Source of the DNA: Alphaproteobacteria bacterium
Lineage (GTDB): Bacteria > Pseudomonadota > Alphaproteobacteria > Rs-D84
Length of the DNA: 38,255 bases
Direction of reading: 5' to 3'
NCBI GenBank assembly: GCA_017629245.1
Contig: JAGBXO010000009.1
Coordinates: 1-38,255 of the forward strand
The translations under genes and the position numbers were made by a program. The notes under the pieces were generated by a model. It searched no databases and was not told the DNA's origin. It saw only the letters and a program-made list of their open reading frames with translations. Positions 23,163 through 31,668 of the stretch are shown here, in pieces; positions within the stretch are counted from its first letter, which is position 1; each line of letters starts with the position of its first letter.

Positions 23163-23480
23163 TTATCCCTTTAGTTCTTCTATCCATGCAAGTAATGTGT
23201 CGCTGTCCATTAAGCCTGTGCGTGCTTCGACCAATTCTCCGTCGCGAAATGCCAAGACAGATGGAATGCTGCGGATGCCATATTTCATAGGGGTTTGACG
23301 ATTTGATTCATCGATTTCAAATTTTACAAATTTTGCATCATTGGTTTTCTCAGATGTTTCTTCGAAAATTGGGCCAAACATACGGCATGGACCACACCAT
23401 GATGCCCAGAAATCTACCAATGTTATCCCGTTGTCAATCAGGGTTGAAAATGTTGCGTCGTTTGCATGTTCTATTGCCAT
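23163..23480 (-). CDS. trxA: Thioredoxin
   Basis: 105 residues from the ATG at 23480, which has GGAGAACC directly upstream; the longer frame runs into the promoter region. The active site is WCGPC in LVDFWASWCGPCRMFGPIFEE (about residues 19-39), and the cis-proline loop is RSIPSVLAF. It is the standard small cytoplasmic disulfide reductase. It is the first gene of a trxA-dksA pair and is divergent from the sufS operon, with which it appears to share an A/T-rich promoter core. Confidence 0.94.
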   Translation of the reverse strand: MAIEHANDATFSTLIDNGITLVDFWASWCGPCRMFGPIFEETSEKTNDAKFVKFEIDESNRQTPMKYGIRSIPSVLAFRDGELVEARTGLMDSDTLLAWIEELKG

Positions 23481-23500
23481 GTGGTTCTCCTTTCTTTCTG

Positions 23501-23528
23501 TTGATATTTGGCAAGAGTGTATTATAAT
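23501..23528 (+). promoter_or_regulatory. sufS promoter, overlapping divergent trxA promoter
   Basis: On the plus strand: TTGATA (23501-23506), 16 bases, TATAAT (23523-23528). The start codon at 23538 lies nine bases later, so the mRNA is probably leaderless. Read on the minus strand, 23526-23521 is also a perfect TATAAT, pointing to trxA. The two -10 boxes share ATTATAAT, so polymerase cannot occupy both at once. Confidence 0.6.
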
Positions 23529-23537
23529 CATCCCAAA

Positions 23538-24644
23538 ATGCAAGAGAAAACATTGATGAATAAAATCATATACTTAGATGCTGCTGCCAGTTATCAAAAA
23601 TCGGATTGTGTGATTGATGCACAGGTTGATTTTTTGCGTAATCATTATGCAAATTCTGGGCGCGGAATTTGTGCAAATGCGATGTGGACAGATAATATGG
23701 TTGCAAATGTTCGTCGATGCGTGGCCGCATTCATGAATGCAGATGCAGAAAATGTTGTCTTTACGCATGGCACAACAGATGCGATGAATCAAATTGCACG
23801 AATGCTGAATTTGAATTCCGAATCGGTTGTGGCGGTGTCTGATTTAGATCATCACAGTGCGCGTCTGCCATTTGTTGTGTCGGGGGCAGGGGTTGTTTTG
23901 TGCCCGTTGACGGATGGGATGGACATAGATAAAACAAAAATTCCATATGCAGATGTTATGGTTCTGACGGCAATGTCAAATGTTATTGGTGTTGCGCAAG
24001 ATGTTGCGGGAATTATTCGGGCGGCACGAAAACAAAACCCAGATGTTATTGTTGTTGTTGATTGTGCGCAATTTGTTGTGCATAACAAAATTGATGTGCG
24101 CGAATGGGGCGCAGACTTTGTGTGCTGGTCAGGGCATAAAATTGGTGCGGATACAGGTGTTGGCGTGATGTATATAAAAAATCCAAATCAATTTGGACCC
24201 GTGAATTGGGGTGGGGGAATGGTGAATAAAATACATTCTGATGAAGTTATTTTAAATACTTATCCAGATGTGTTTGAGGCAGGAACACTGCCGTTGACAC
24301 AAATTGCAGGGTTGGGTGTGGCGATTGAAGATATAGAAAAAAATCGTCCTGATTTGGAATTGATAAAATATGCGTATGATGCGCTGAAAAATATTCCTGG
24401 TATTCAGATTCTGACACGGCGTGATGCGGCATTGTTGAGTTTTGTTGTAGATGGTATGCATGTGTTAGATTTTGGTGCACGAATTGGTGCGCGTGGCGTG
24501 TGTGTGCGTGTGGGAAATATGTGCGCATCGTGGATTCATTCGCGGTTGGGTATAAATGGGTCTGTTCGTATTTCGGTTGGTGCGTATAATACAATTGATG
24601 AAATCAAACAGGTAATTGAATATATAAAAGATATTGTAAAATGA
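23538..24644 (+). CDS. sufS: Cysteine desulfurase, SufS-like
   Basis: 368 residues of a class V PLP aminotransferase fold that takes sulfur from cysteine for Fe-S cluster assembly. Lys201 in CWSGHKIGADTGVG is the PLP lysine. Cys329 in VRVGNMCASW is the catalytic persulfide cysteine, in the short-loop position of group II (SufS) enzymes. DLDHHSARLPF corresponds to the cofactor-stacking His region. I chose the ATG at 23538 because it lies just after the -10 box; ATG 23556 (MNKIIYLDAAAS) is the alternative. The gene overlaps sufT by ATGA. sufBCD are not in the window. Confidence 0.92.
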   Translation: MQEKTLMNKIIYLDAAASYQKSDCVIDAQVDFLRNHYANSGRGICANAMWTDNMVANVRRCVAAFMNADAENVVFTHGTTDAMNQIARMLNLNSESVVAVSDLDHHSARLPFVVSGAGVVLCPLTDGMDIDKTKIPYADVMVLTAMSNVIGVAQDVAGIIRAARKQNPDVIVVVDCAQFVVHNKIDVREWGADFVCWSGHKIGADTGVGVMYIKNPNQFGPVNWGGGMVNKIHSDEVILNTYPDVFEAGTLPLTQIAGLGVAIEDIEKNRPDLELIKYAYDALKNIPGIQILTRRDAALLSFVVDGMHVLDFGARIGARGVCVRVGNMCASWIHSRLGINGSVRISVGAYNTIDEIKQVIEYIKDIVK

Positions 24645-24955
24645 CGGATTTAAAAGACGATATTATTGGTGCTCTGAAGACAGTGTATGATCCAGAAATT
24701 CCAGTAAATGTTTGGGATATGGGGCTGATATATGATATTGATATTGGGCAAGACGCGGTTGTGATAAAAATGACTTTTACCAGTCCAACATGCCCGATGA
24801 TGGAAGAATTAATGCAACAGGTGCGTGATGCGGTTCAGGGTGTAGTTGGCCAAATTCCGGTGCGTGTTGATTTGGTTTGGGATCCACCATGGGATTTGTC
24901 GCGAATGTCTGATGCAGCGCGATTGGAATTGGATTTAACAAACGAAGGTTGGTAA
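24641..24955 (+). CDS. sufT: MIP18/DUF59 Fe-S assembly factor, SufT-like
   Basis: 104 residues with the family core YDPEIPVNVWDMGLIYDI (about 16-33), TFTSPTCPMMEEL with the conserved Cys (about 46-58), and VWDPPWDLSRMSDAARLEL near the end. Proteins of this family help maturation of Fe-S proteins and often sit in suf operons; the related PaaD acts on phenylacetate enzymes. Its place between sufS and sufE favours the SufT role. The start overlaps the sufS stop, so translation is coupled. Confidence 0.9.
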   Translation: MTDLKDDIIGALKTVYDPEIPVNVWDMGLIYDIDIGQDAVVIKMTFTSPTCPMMEELMQQVRDAVQGVVGQIPVRVDLVWDPPWDLSRMSDAARLELDLTNEGW

Positions 24956-24960
24956 TTGCA

Positions 24961-25323
24961 ATGACATATGAACAGATGAAAAAATTACTGCAAATAACAG
25001 ATGACGCAGCGCAGAAATTAGAGCTGGTTATGGATTTTGGAGCACAATTGAAAAATGTACCATATGATGCGCTGTGCAGTGAAATTGTGGGGTGTTCTTC
25101 GTTTGTGGAAATATGTCGCGTGGGGAATAATTTTTATGGTCGCGCCGATTCGGCATTGGTTCGGGGAATTGTTGCAATTGTTGTCGCGATGGTTGATGGG
25201 AAAAGCCCAGACGAGATTAAAAAAATGGATATAGAACAACAGTTTATGGAATTAAATCTGCAATTGGGTGCGGGGCGGCTGAATGGTGTTAATTCTATGA
25301 TTCGTTTTTTGAAAAATTTATGA
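24961..25323 (+). CDS. sufE: Sulfur acceptor protein SufE
   Basis: 120 residues from the ATG at 24961, preceded by GAAGG; a TTG four codons earlier overlaps sufT and is less likely. SufE accepts the persulfide from SufS and hands it to the SUF scaffold. The conserved acceptor cysteine is Cys44 region: SEIVGCSSFVEI. RADSALVRGIVAIVVAMVDGKSPDEI is the usual helix-rich second half, and LSAGRxNGxxxM appears as LGAGRLNGVNSM. It completes the sufS-sufT-sufE set. Confidence 0.92.
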   Translation: MTYEQMKKLLQITDDAAQKLELVMDFGAQLKNVPYDALCSEIVGCSSFVEICRVGNNFYGRADSALVRGIVAIVVAMVDGKSPDEIKKMDIEQQFMELNLQLGAGRLNGVNSMIRFLKNL

Positions 25324-25354
25324 TAAAATGCCAAGCATATAGGGGTGGAGAGTT

Positions 25355-25648
25355 ATGCACGACGATGAAAAAATGTTTCATATTGGGGTATGGTCTATTG
25401 GTGTTGTAATGATGTTAAGTGTGACATTGCAGGTGGGATTTCGTACACAAAATCGTCAAATTAATCGCGTACGTCGTGATATTGTCGAAACACAGCAAAA
25501 AATCGCAGTTGCAGAAGCAAATTTTGCATCGTTGGTTCGGCCCGAGGTTTTGCGTAATATGGTGGTCAGTATTTTGCCGAAGGTAGAGGGGATTGGGTTT
25601 CAAAAATCTGTGACAATTGATGATTTGCCAAACAGGGAAATATTATAA
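25355..25648 (+). CDS. ftsL: FtsL-like cell division protein
   Basis: 97 residues. A short cytoplasmic N terminus and one membrane span (residues 10-29) are followed by a coiled coil (NRQINRVRRDIVETQQKIAVAEANFASL, about 33-60) and a short C-terminal part. Sequence similarity within this family is always weak. The call rests on this bitopic coiled-coil layout and on the position immediately before ftsI, with a TAATG overlap at 25646-25650. FtsL forms a periplasmic complex with FtsB and FtsQ that activates FtsWI. The RBS GGTGGAG precedes the ATG. Confidence 0.75.
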   Translation: MHDDEKMFHIGVWSIGVVMMLSVTLQVGFRTQNRQINRVRRDIVETQQKIAVAEANFASLVRPEVLRNMVVSILPKVEGIGFQKSVTIDDLPNREIL

Positions 25649-27285
25649 TGTTCGAAGTGGGACGTGATATTTTTAAACATGGTTTTAATTCTGGTCGTGG
25701 AAATGCCGAGGCGCGAAAGCGTCTGGGGTGGGTGAATGTAGTTTTCTTGTGTGCATTTGTTTTGTTTATTGGGCGGACGCTGCAGTTGGGTATCCAGGGA
25801 ACAGATACTTCCCGTCGTGCGGGGGCGGACTCTGAATGGATGGTGCATCGTGCAGATATTGTGGACAGAAATGGCGATATATTGGCAAAAAATGTTGCAT
25901 CAGGGCATATTATATTGCGTAATCGGGCCGTGCGCGTACAAGATCGCGAAGCGGTTGCCCAAACTATACACCAGGCTTTGCCGTATGAATATTCGCTGGC
26001 CCAGGCGTTGGAATTGGTGAATTCTGATGTTCGATTTAAATACTTGAAAAAATATGCCAGTGATAAGCAACGTGAAATTATTCAAAATGCAAAATTAACT
26101 GGGCTAGAGGTGGAAAAAATCCAAACGCGTCGTTATCCGAAACGCAGGTTGTTTTCACATATTGTTGGATTTTCAGGACAGGATGGGCGTGGTCTGGAAG
26201 GGGCTGAGCGCGTATATAATGATTATTTGACAGAAAATAAAGATCCTTTGCGTTTGTCGGTTGATTCACGTATTCAGTCGGTATTCTATGAACAGTTGTC
26301 ATTTGCAATGCAAAAATATCAGACCAAGGCTGCGATGGGAATGTTGATGAATTCACGTACGGGTGAAATTATTGCAATGGTGTCTTTGCCAGATTTTGAT
26401 CCAGAAAATCTGGGGGCGGATCCGGTTTCAAATCGTACATTTAAACCAATGCGCAGTGTGTTTGAGTTGGGGTCTATATTCAAGATATTTAATACTGCAT
26501 TGGCACTGGAAAATGGGATAGAGCCGACAAAAGAGTATTATGTTGCAAAACCGTTTCCAATTTATGATAAAAATGGAAAGCTGGCAAAAAAAATTACAGA
26601 TATTCGCAGCTTTAAACCGCCACGACCCAGTATCAGCGTAGAAGAAATTATGATTCATTCATGTAATGTGGGCAGTGCGCAGATTGCATTAGAATTGCCA
26701 GATGGGGCACAGAAAGAATTCTTTGAACGCTTGCACATGGACAAGGCGTTAAATTTAGAATTTGGGCGTACGGAAAACAGTATCCCACAGCGTAAATGGG
26801 GGCCGGTTGAACGCGCAACTGTTGCGTATGGTCAGGGGTATGCCGTGACACCAATGCATCTGATGTTGGCGGTGAATGCCGTGACAAATGGTGGAATCTA
26901 TATCTATCCAACATTACAAAAACGAAGTGTTGGTGTTGTTCGTGGTGAACGGGTATTGGCAGATGAAATATCGGCAAAGTTGCGTCCGATTATGTTACGT
27001 GTGGCCGAAGAAACCAGTGGTAAACAGGCACGCGTTGCAGGTATTCAAATTGGTGGTAAAACATCAACTGCAGAAAAATACACAAATGGTAAGATAGATA
27101 ATAAACGCAATGTGACAGCGTTTGTAGGTATTTTCCCAGCACATGCACCACAGTATACAATTATGGTTGTTTTGGACGAACCGCATGGAACCAAGGAATC
27201 GTGGGGATGGCGTACGGCGGCGTGGAACGCAGTGCCAACAACAGGTAAGATTTTAAACAGTATACTGCCGTTGCTATTTGAATAA
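25648..27285 (+). CDS. ftsI: Septal transpeptidase FtsI / PBP2B-3 class
   Basis: 545 residues of a class B penicillin-binding protein that cross-links septal peptidoglycan. One N-terminal span (about 28-47) is followed by the pedestal region starting at HRADIVDRNGDILA. The transpeptidase domain has all active-site motifs: S276-IFK (ELGSIFK), S338-CN and K471-TS in GGKTSTAEK. The usual EPGSTFK reads ELGSIFK. It is translationally coupled to ftsL. The other members of a division-cell-wall cluster (mraY, murE, ftsW) do not follow; recJ does. Confidence 0.94.
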   Translation: MFEVGRDIFKHGFNSGRGNAEARKRLGWVNVVFLCAFVLFIGRTLQLGIQGTDTSRRAGADSEWMVHRADIVDRNGDILAKNVASGHIILRNRAVRVQDREAVAQTIHQALPYEYSLAQALELVNSDVRFKYLKKYASDKQREIIQNAKLTGLEVEKIQTRRYPKRRLFSHIVGFSGQDGRGLEGAERVYNDYLTENKDPLRLSVDSRIQSVFYEQLSFAMQKYQTKAAMGMLMNSRTGEIIAMVSLPDFDPENLGADPVSNRTFKPMRSVFELGSIFKIFNTALALENGIEPTKEYYVAKPFPIYDKNGKLAKKITDIRSFKPPRPSISVEEIMIHSCNVGSAQIALELPDGAQKEFFERLHMDKALNLEFGRTENSIPQRKWGPVERATVAYGQGYAVTPMHLMLAVNAVTNGGIYIYPTLQKRSVGVVRGERVLADEISAKLRPIMLRVAEETSGKQARVAGIQIGGKTSTAEKYTNGKIDNKRNVTAFVGIFPAHAPQYTIMVVLDEPHGTKESWGWRTAAWNAVPTTGKILNSILPLLFE

Positions 27286-27293
27286 TTTTAGAT

Positions 27294-27299
27294 TATAAT
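27294..27299 (+). promoter_or_regulatory. Possible -10 box before recJ
   Basis: A perfect TATAAT lies eight bases after the ftsI stop. It could give recJ and the following genes their own start, but no matching -35 box is evident. Confidence 0.35.
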
Positions 27300-27329
27300 A
27301 CCATTGATAATAAAAAAAGAGTAAGTAAG

Positions 27330-29063
27330 TTGAGAAAGATAGTGGAAAAATCCATGCTGGGCAAGGCGTGGGTGATGGAAAATGATGTTTTTGATGGTGG
27401 CGGGGATTTAGTTAAAAATATATTGCGTGGACGTGGAATTGTATCAGATGCGGATGTAAAACAATTCTTAAATCCCAGTATTAAAGAATATATGCCAGAC
27501 CCGTCCGTGTTAAAAGACATGGATGTAGCGGTGTGTATAATTGCAGATGCTGTGCAAAATAATCAGAAAATTGCAATTTATGGCGACTATGATGTTGATG
27601 GTATTACATCAACTGCGATTTTTGTAAAGTTTTTGCGTGCAGTTGGTGCAGATGTTATTTGGCACCTGCCGACCCGTGAAGGCGAGGGGTATGGACTAAA
27701 CAATCAGGCGATTGATGAAATTGTGTCAGAAGGCGCAAAACTGATGGTGACTGTTGATTGTGGTATATCAGGAATAGGTGAGATAAAGCATGCCCATGAG
27801 TGTGGATTAAATGTTGTTGTAACAGATCATCATTCCCCAGACAGTGTATTGCCAGATGCAGATGCAGTTGTGAATCCAAAACGGGCGGATGATGGTTCCG
27901 GGTTGACTTATTTGGCGGGTGTTGGTGTTGCGTTTTTAACATTGGTTGCGCTGAACCGTGAATTAAAGGGGCGTGGACTGGGGTTGGATAATGCAGAACT
28001 GATGAACTTTATGGATTTGGTTGCCTTGGGGACGATTTGCGATACGATGCCTTTGGTTGGCCTAAATCGCGCGTTTGTAGCAACGGGGCTGAAGGTTTTG
28101 GGATTGCAGAAAAACTTGGGGTTGCGTGTGCTGATGGGGATTGCTGGGATAAAAAAACCATCGGTATATGCCGCGGGATTTGCGCTGGGGCCACGGTTAA
28201 ATGCCGCGGGACGGTTGGATTCTGCAACACCTGCGTTGGAATTGTTATTAACAGATAATCCGCTGATTGCGCATGATTTAGCAGATAAATTGCACAAGAT
28301 GAATCAAGAACGTATTGATATTCAAAATGCAATTATGTTGCGTGCCTGCGAGATGGCAGAAAATTGTTGCAAGTCTGGTAAGTGCAGTTTGTTTGTCTGT
28401 GGTGATAATTGGCATGGCGGGGTTATGGGGATTATTGCGGGGCGATTGAAGGATAAATATAACTTGCCGTCATGTGTCGCAACGCGTGCAGATGGAATGA
28501 TTAATGGTTCGGGGCGTTCAATAGCAGGTATTGATTTAGGTAAAATTATTCATGATGCCTTGGCAATGGGTATTGTTTGCGAAGGTGGTGGACATGCAGC
28601 AGCAGCGGGTTTTTCCCTGCCGGCGGAAAATGAAGAGGCGTTTTGTAAATTTCTGGAAACAGCGGTTAATGAACAGTTGCATGGCGAAAGACCCAGTCCA
28701 GAAGAATTTGTTGATGCGGAAATTGATGCGGGTGCAGCAAATATGCGGTTGGTAAAACAGTTGGATGCGTTGGAACCATTTGGACAGGGGAATCCAGAAC
28801 CGCTGTTGGTGTTGCATGGTGGACAATTGCGACATGCGTCTGTGATGGGGACTGGCGGGGCGCATTTGCGCGGAACAATCGCAACCAGTGCAGGTACACA
28901 ATTGGCATTTGTTGGATTTAATTTGGTGGGGACACCAGTTGGTGATTTTTTGCTGGACGATGTAAACACAAATACTAAAATAACGGTGCTGGGACGGTTG
29001 AAACAAAATGAGTATAATGGTCGTGTCAGTGCACAGTTTTTCTTGGAAGATATCGCGATATAA
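27330..29063 (+). CDS. recJ: Single-stranded-DNA exonuclease RecJ
   Basis: 577 residues. The DHH phosphoesterase core has IYGDYDVDGITSTA (Asp86, Asp88, Asp90 region) and VVVTDHHSP (DHH at 166-168). The LGPRLNAAGRLDSA segment (about 286-299) is specific to RecJ, and the DHHA1 motif GGGHAAAAGFSL lies near residue 415. A C-terminal OB-like domain ends the protein. RecJ degrades single-stranded DNA 5' to 3' in recombination and mismatch repair. The given start is TTG at 27330; the ATG at 27354 (MLGKAWVMEN) fits the family start equally well, so the first eight residues are uncertain. Confidence 0.93.
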   Translation: MRKIVEKSMLGKAWVMENDVFDGGGDLVKNILRGRGIVSDADVKQFLNPSIKEYMPDPSVLKDMDVAVCIIADAVQNNQKIAIYGDYDVDGITSTAIFVKFLRAVGADVIWHLPTREGEGYGLNNQAIDEIVSEGAKLMVTVDCGISGIGEIKHAHECGLNVVVTDHHSPDSVLPDADAVVNPKRADDGSGLTYLAGVGVAFLTLVALNRELKGRGLGLDNAELMNFMDLVALGTICDTMPLVGLNRAFVATGLKVLGLQKNLGLRVLMGIAGIKKPSVYAAGFALGPRLNAAGRLDSATPALELLLTDNPLIAHDLADKLHKMNQERIDIQNAIMLRACEMAENCCKSGKCSLFVCGDNWHGGVMGIIAGRLKDKYNLPSCVATRADGMINGSGRSIAGIDLGKIIHDALAMGIVCEGGGHAAAAGFSLPAENEEAFCKFLETAVNEQLHGERPSPEEFVDAEIDAGAANMRLVKQLDALEPFGQGNPEPLLVLHGGQLRHASVMGTGGAHLRGTIATSAGTQLAFVGFNLVGTPVGDFLLDDVNTNTKITVLGRLKQNEYNGRVSAQFFLEDIAI

Positions 29064-29065
29064 AA

Positions 29066-30031
29066 ATGGTTAATATGGAACAGAAGGTACAGGAATTTTT
29101 TGAACGTATAAAAAATGCAAAGTCTATTGCAATTATGGGGCACAAGAATCCAGATGGTGATTCATTGTGCAGTGTATTGGCATTGGCGCACCTGATAGAA
29201 GATAATTTTGGTGTGACACCGGTGTGTACATATGATGGCAATATTCCAGATGCGCTGGATTATGTGCCGTTGCGTTCGCGTATAAAATATTTTGAACGTG
29301 TTGATACCCAGATGCAGTATGATTTGGCAATATTGATGGATTATGGTAATCCGGCGCATATTGGTGGGCCGCGTCCAATCGTTGATAATGCTAAATTTGT
29401 AATTGAGATTGATCATCATAAAAATGAAAACAATTTGGGGCAGTTGTGTATCAATGATGAAAATGCGCCTGCGACTGCCGTTATTGTTTATAAAATTATG
29501 CGTGCTGGGGGACTGTATATGGATTCGCGTACGGCGGATTTGTTGGCGTTGGCGATTTTAACAGATACAGGTAATTTTAAATTTGTTCGCAGTGGCGAGG
29601 CCTTGCATATTATGGCAGATTTGGTGGATGCCGGTGTGAATATAAGAAATCTGATTGAATTGATGCAGAATAAACCGCGCAAGGCAGTACAATTGGAAGC
29701 ACGCACAACCGCAAATGCAGAATTCTTTTATCATGGGCGTTTGGCGTTGGCAATCATACCTAAAAAGGATTATAAATATCTGGATGGACGTGGTGAAATG
29801 GTGTTGAGTTTGTTGGGGCAAATCCAGGGGGTGGATTATGTCGTTTTGTTGAAGGAACAAAAGGCAGAACAAATTGGTATTTCAATTCGCAGTCGCAGAA
29901 AACCAATTGACCATGTCGCAACAGCGTTGGGGGGCGGTGGACATGAAAGGGCCGCCGGTGCAATTGTGCGCGATACATTGGAAAATGTGCGTGTGCAGGT
30001 GTTAAACCTGTTCAAAGGAGAGTGTGTATGA
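29066..30031 (+). CDS. nrnA: DHH/DHHA1 phosphoesterase, NrnA-like
   Basis: 321 residues. GHKNPDGDSLCS (about 25-36), MDYGNP (Asp92) and IEIDHHKNE (DHH at 116-118) form the metal-binding site. ILTDTGNFKF (about 168-177) and the C-terminal GGGGHERAAGA complete the DHH-DHHA1 set. NrnA degrades nano-RNAs and dephosphorylates pAp. It is typical of Firmicutes and other groups that lack oligoribonuclease (Orn). It directly follows recJ, a distant relative with the same fold, with two bases between stop and start, and overlaps lolA by ATGA. The ATG at 29075 is an alternative start. Confidence 0.88.
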   Translation: MVNMEQKVQEFFERIKNAKSIAIMGHKNPDGDSLCSVLALAHLIEDNFGVTPVCTYDGNIPDALDYVPLRSRIKYFERVDTQMQYDLAILMDYGNPAHIGGPRPIVDNAKFVIEIDHHKNENNLGQLCINDENAPATAVIVYKIMRAGGLYMDSRTADLLALAILTDTGNFKFVRSGEALHIMADLVDAGVNIRNLIELMQNKPRKAVQLEARTTANAEFFYHGRLALAIIPKKDYKYLDGRGEMVLSLLGQIQGVDYVVLLKEQKAEQIGISIRSRRKPIDHVATALGGGGHERAAGAIVRDTLENVRVQVLNLFKGECV

Positions 30032-30642
30032 GAAAGTTTTTATTCGCAATTTTTGCAATAGTTTTTTGTGTGTCTGCAAATGCAGCAGTTGATAAAAAAT
30101 TGGTGGACCAGGCGGAAAAGTATTTGAATTCTATTACCGGATTGAATGGTAATTTTGTTCAGACTGCAAATGGAAAACAACAGGCAGGTGTTTTTTCTAT
30201 GTTGCGCCCGGGACGTGTACGGTTGGATTATGACAATATGCCGGTGCAATTGATTTCAGATGGACAGGATTTGTATTTCTTTGATAAGTCTTTGGATCAG
30301 ATTACAACTGTTCCGATTACCAGTACGCCCGCAGGAATTTTGGTGCGTAAAAATATAGATTTGGAAAATGCGGACATTAATGTTGTGGAAACGATGGGTT
30401 ATAAAAATTCTTTTGCGTTAAAGTTGAATTTGCGTGGTCAGGAAGGTTTGGGGCATATGACAGTCGTGTTTGATAAAAGTCCGGTTAAATTAAATTCTTG
30501 GACGGTGGTTGATGCAACGGGGGCCACGACAGATGTTGCGTTTCGTGGATTGAAAGAAAAGACAAATTTTGGAAAAAATTATTTCCAGATTCAGCGACAT
30601 AAAACAGTCAGCACCAGTGGTGGTGATGATTACTATGATTAA
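30028..30642 (+). CDS. lolA: Outer-membrane lipoprotein carrier LolA
   Basis: 204 residues from the ATG at 30028, after AAAGGAGAG; a GTG two codons earlier is less likely. The signal peptide MRKFLFAIFAIVFCVSANA is cleaved before AVDKK. LolA carries lipoproteins across the periplasm from LolCDE to the outer membrane. Family features are the N-terminal helix AEKYLNSITGLNGNFVQT, the RPGRVRLDYD strand, LISDGQDLYFFDKSLDQIT, and the late FRGLKEK segment. It is translationally coupled to nrnA and followed five bases later by tatB, an arrangement I regard as a general envelope operon. Confidence 0.92.
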   Translation: MRKFLFAIFAIVFCVSANAAVDKKLVDQAEKYLNSITGLNGNFVQTANGKQQAGVFSMLRPGRVRLDYDNMPVQLISDGQDLYFFDKSLDQITTVPITSTPAGILVRKNIDLENADINVVETMGYKNSFALKLNLRGQEGLGHMTVVFDKSPVKLNSWTVVDATGATTDVAFRGLKEKTNFGKNYFQIQRHKTVSTSGGDDYYD

Positions 30643-30647
30643 TAAAA

Positions 30648-30944
30648 ATGTTTGGTATTAGTACGGCAGAATTTTTTGTGATTTTATTGGTGGCAGTACT
30701 GGTTGTGCCGGTGCGTTTGTGGCCAGATGTTGCGCAATTCTTGGCGCGCGCGGTTAATGTTGTGCGGCGTGCATTGTGGAAAATTACTGATGTGTCTGAA
30801 AATATTAAACAGCAGATAGAGTTGGAAAAACCAATTGATGATTTGATTCAGAATACAACAAATGATATGTTGGATTCGTTTTCTGATGTAATACCAAAAA
30901 AACAAAAAAAGCCGAAAAATGTGCGTAAAGGGCGTGTAAAATGA
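30648..30944 (+). CDS. tatB: Sec-independent translocase subunit TatB
   Basis: 98 residues: the start MFGISTAEFFVILLVAVLVV is the typical TatB transmembrane helix with the conserved Glu at position 8. An amphipathic helix (PDVAQFLARAVNVVRRALWKI) and a basic tail follow. TatB forms the twin-arginine signal receptor with TatC. The hinge after the membrane helix is PVRLW instead of the usual GPKRLP. The stop overlaps the tatC start (ATGA), which supports the call. tatA is elsewhere, at 18087. Confidence 0.88.
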   Translation: MFGISTAEFFVILLVAVLVVPVRLWPDVAQFLARAVNVVRRALWKITDVSENIKQQIELEKPIDDLIQNTTNDMLDSFSDVIPKKQKKPKNVRKGRVK

Positions 30945-31648
30945 AACAGATGACACTGATGCAACACTTTTCGGAATTGCGCCGTCGTGTGTTATGGGTG
31001 GCGTTGGTTTTTGCATTTTGTTTTATTTTGGGATGGTGGATTGCACCATTTCTACAACTGTTTTTAACCCAACCGTTGATGACGGTTTGGCCAGATGGAG
31101 AATTGTTGTACACGGGGTTGTCAGATGGATTGATGATTCATTTTTCACTGGCGACATTGTTTTCTTTAATTGTTATTTTGCCTGTTGCATTATGGCATGT
31201 GTGGGTATTTGTTTCTCCAGGGTTAAAGAAAGGTGAACAGAAAATAATTTGGCCATTACTGATTGCGTCACCAATGTTATTTTTAATTGGGGCAGGGTTT
31301 GCATTTTATTTTTTGTTTCCAGTTGTATTTCGATTCTTTGTAGAATTAAATCAATCGGCGCCGGTACCCAGTATGCTGATGCCGGTGGCGCGCGACTATT
31401 TAACATTTGCGATTGGGCTGTTAAAGGTTTTTGGGGTGGCGTTTCAATTGCCTTTGATTTTGATTTTATTAAATAGAATTGGGGTTTTGTCGCGTGGGGG
31501 TGTGTTAAAAATGCGGCGTTATGCGATTGTCTTTATTGTTGTGTTGGCTGCTATTTTGACACCGCCAGATATTGTGTCGCAAATAATGTTGGCGTTGCCA
31601 TTGTGGGGATTGTTTGAAATTAGTATTTTATTTATGCGCCGTGATTGA
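30941..31648 (+). CDS. tatC: Sec-independent translocase subunit TatC
   Basis: 235 residues with six membrane segments. TatC recognises twin-arginine signal peptides. Family motifs are HFSELRRRVL at residues 9-18, where the conserved Glu and Arg contact the signal peptide, and the FVSPGLKKGEQK loop near residue 90. FQLPLILILLNRIGVLS lies in the fifth span region. TPPDIVSQ (about 206-213) before the last span is a strongly conserved TatC signature. The end is truncated relative to long homologues but complete for the family. Confidence 0.95.
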   Translation: MKQMTLMQHFSELRRRVLWVALVFAFCFILGWWIAPFLQLFLTQPLMTVWPDGELLYTGLSDGLMIHFSLATLFSLIVILPVALWHVWVFVSPGLKKGEQKIIWPLLIASPMLFLIGAGFAFYFLFPVVFRFFVELNQSAPVPSMLMPVARDYLTFAIGLLKVFGVAFQLPLILILLNRIGVLSRGGVLKMRRYAIVFIVVLAAILTPPDIVSQIMLALPLWGLFEISILFMRRD

Positions 31649-31662
31649 TTTTATGATATAAT
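31646..31662 (+). promoter_or_regulatory. Extended -10 promoter, probably leaderless mRNA
   Basis: TGATTTTATGATATAAT, identical to 18344-18360. The ATG at 31669 lies six bases after the -10 box, at the expected transcription start. The element begins inside the last codons of tatC. Confidence 0.6.
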
Positions 31663-31668
31663 GATATT

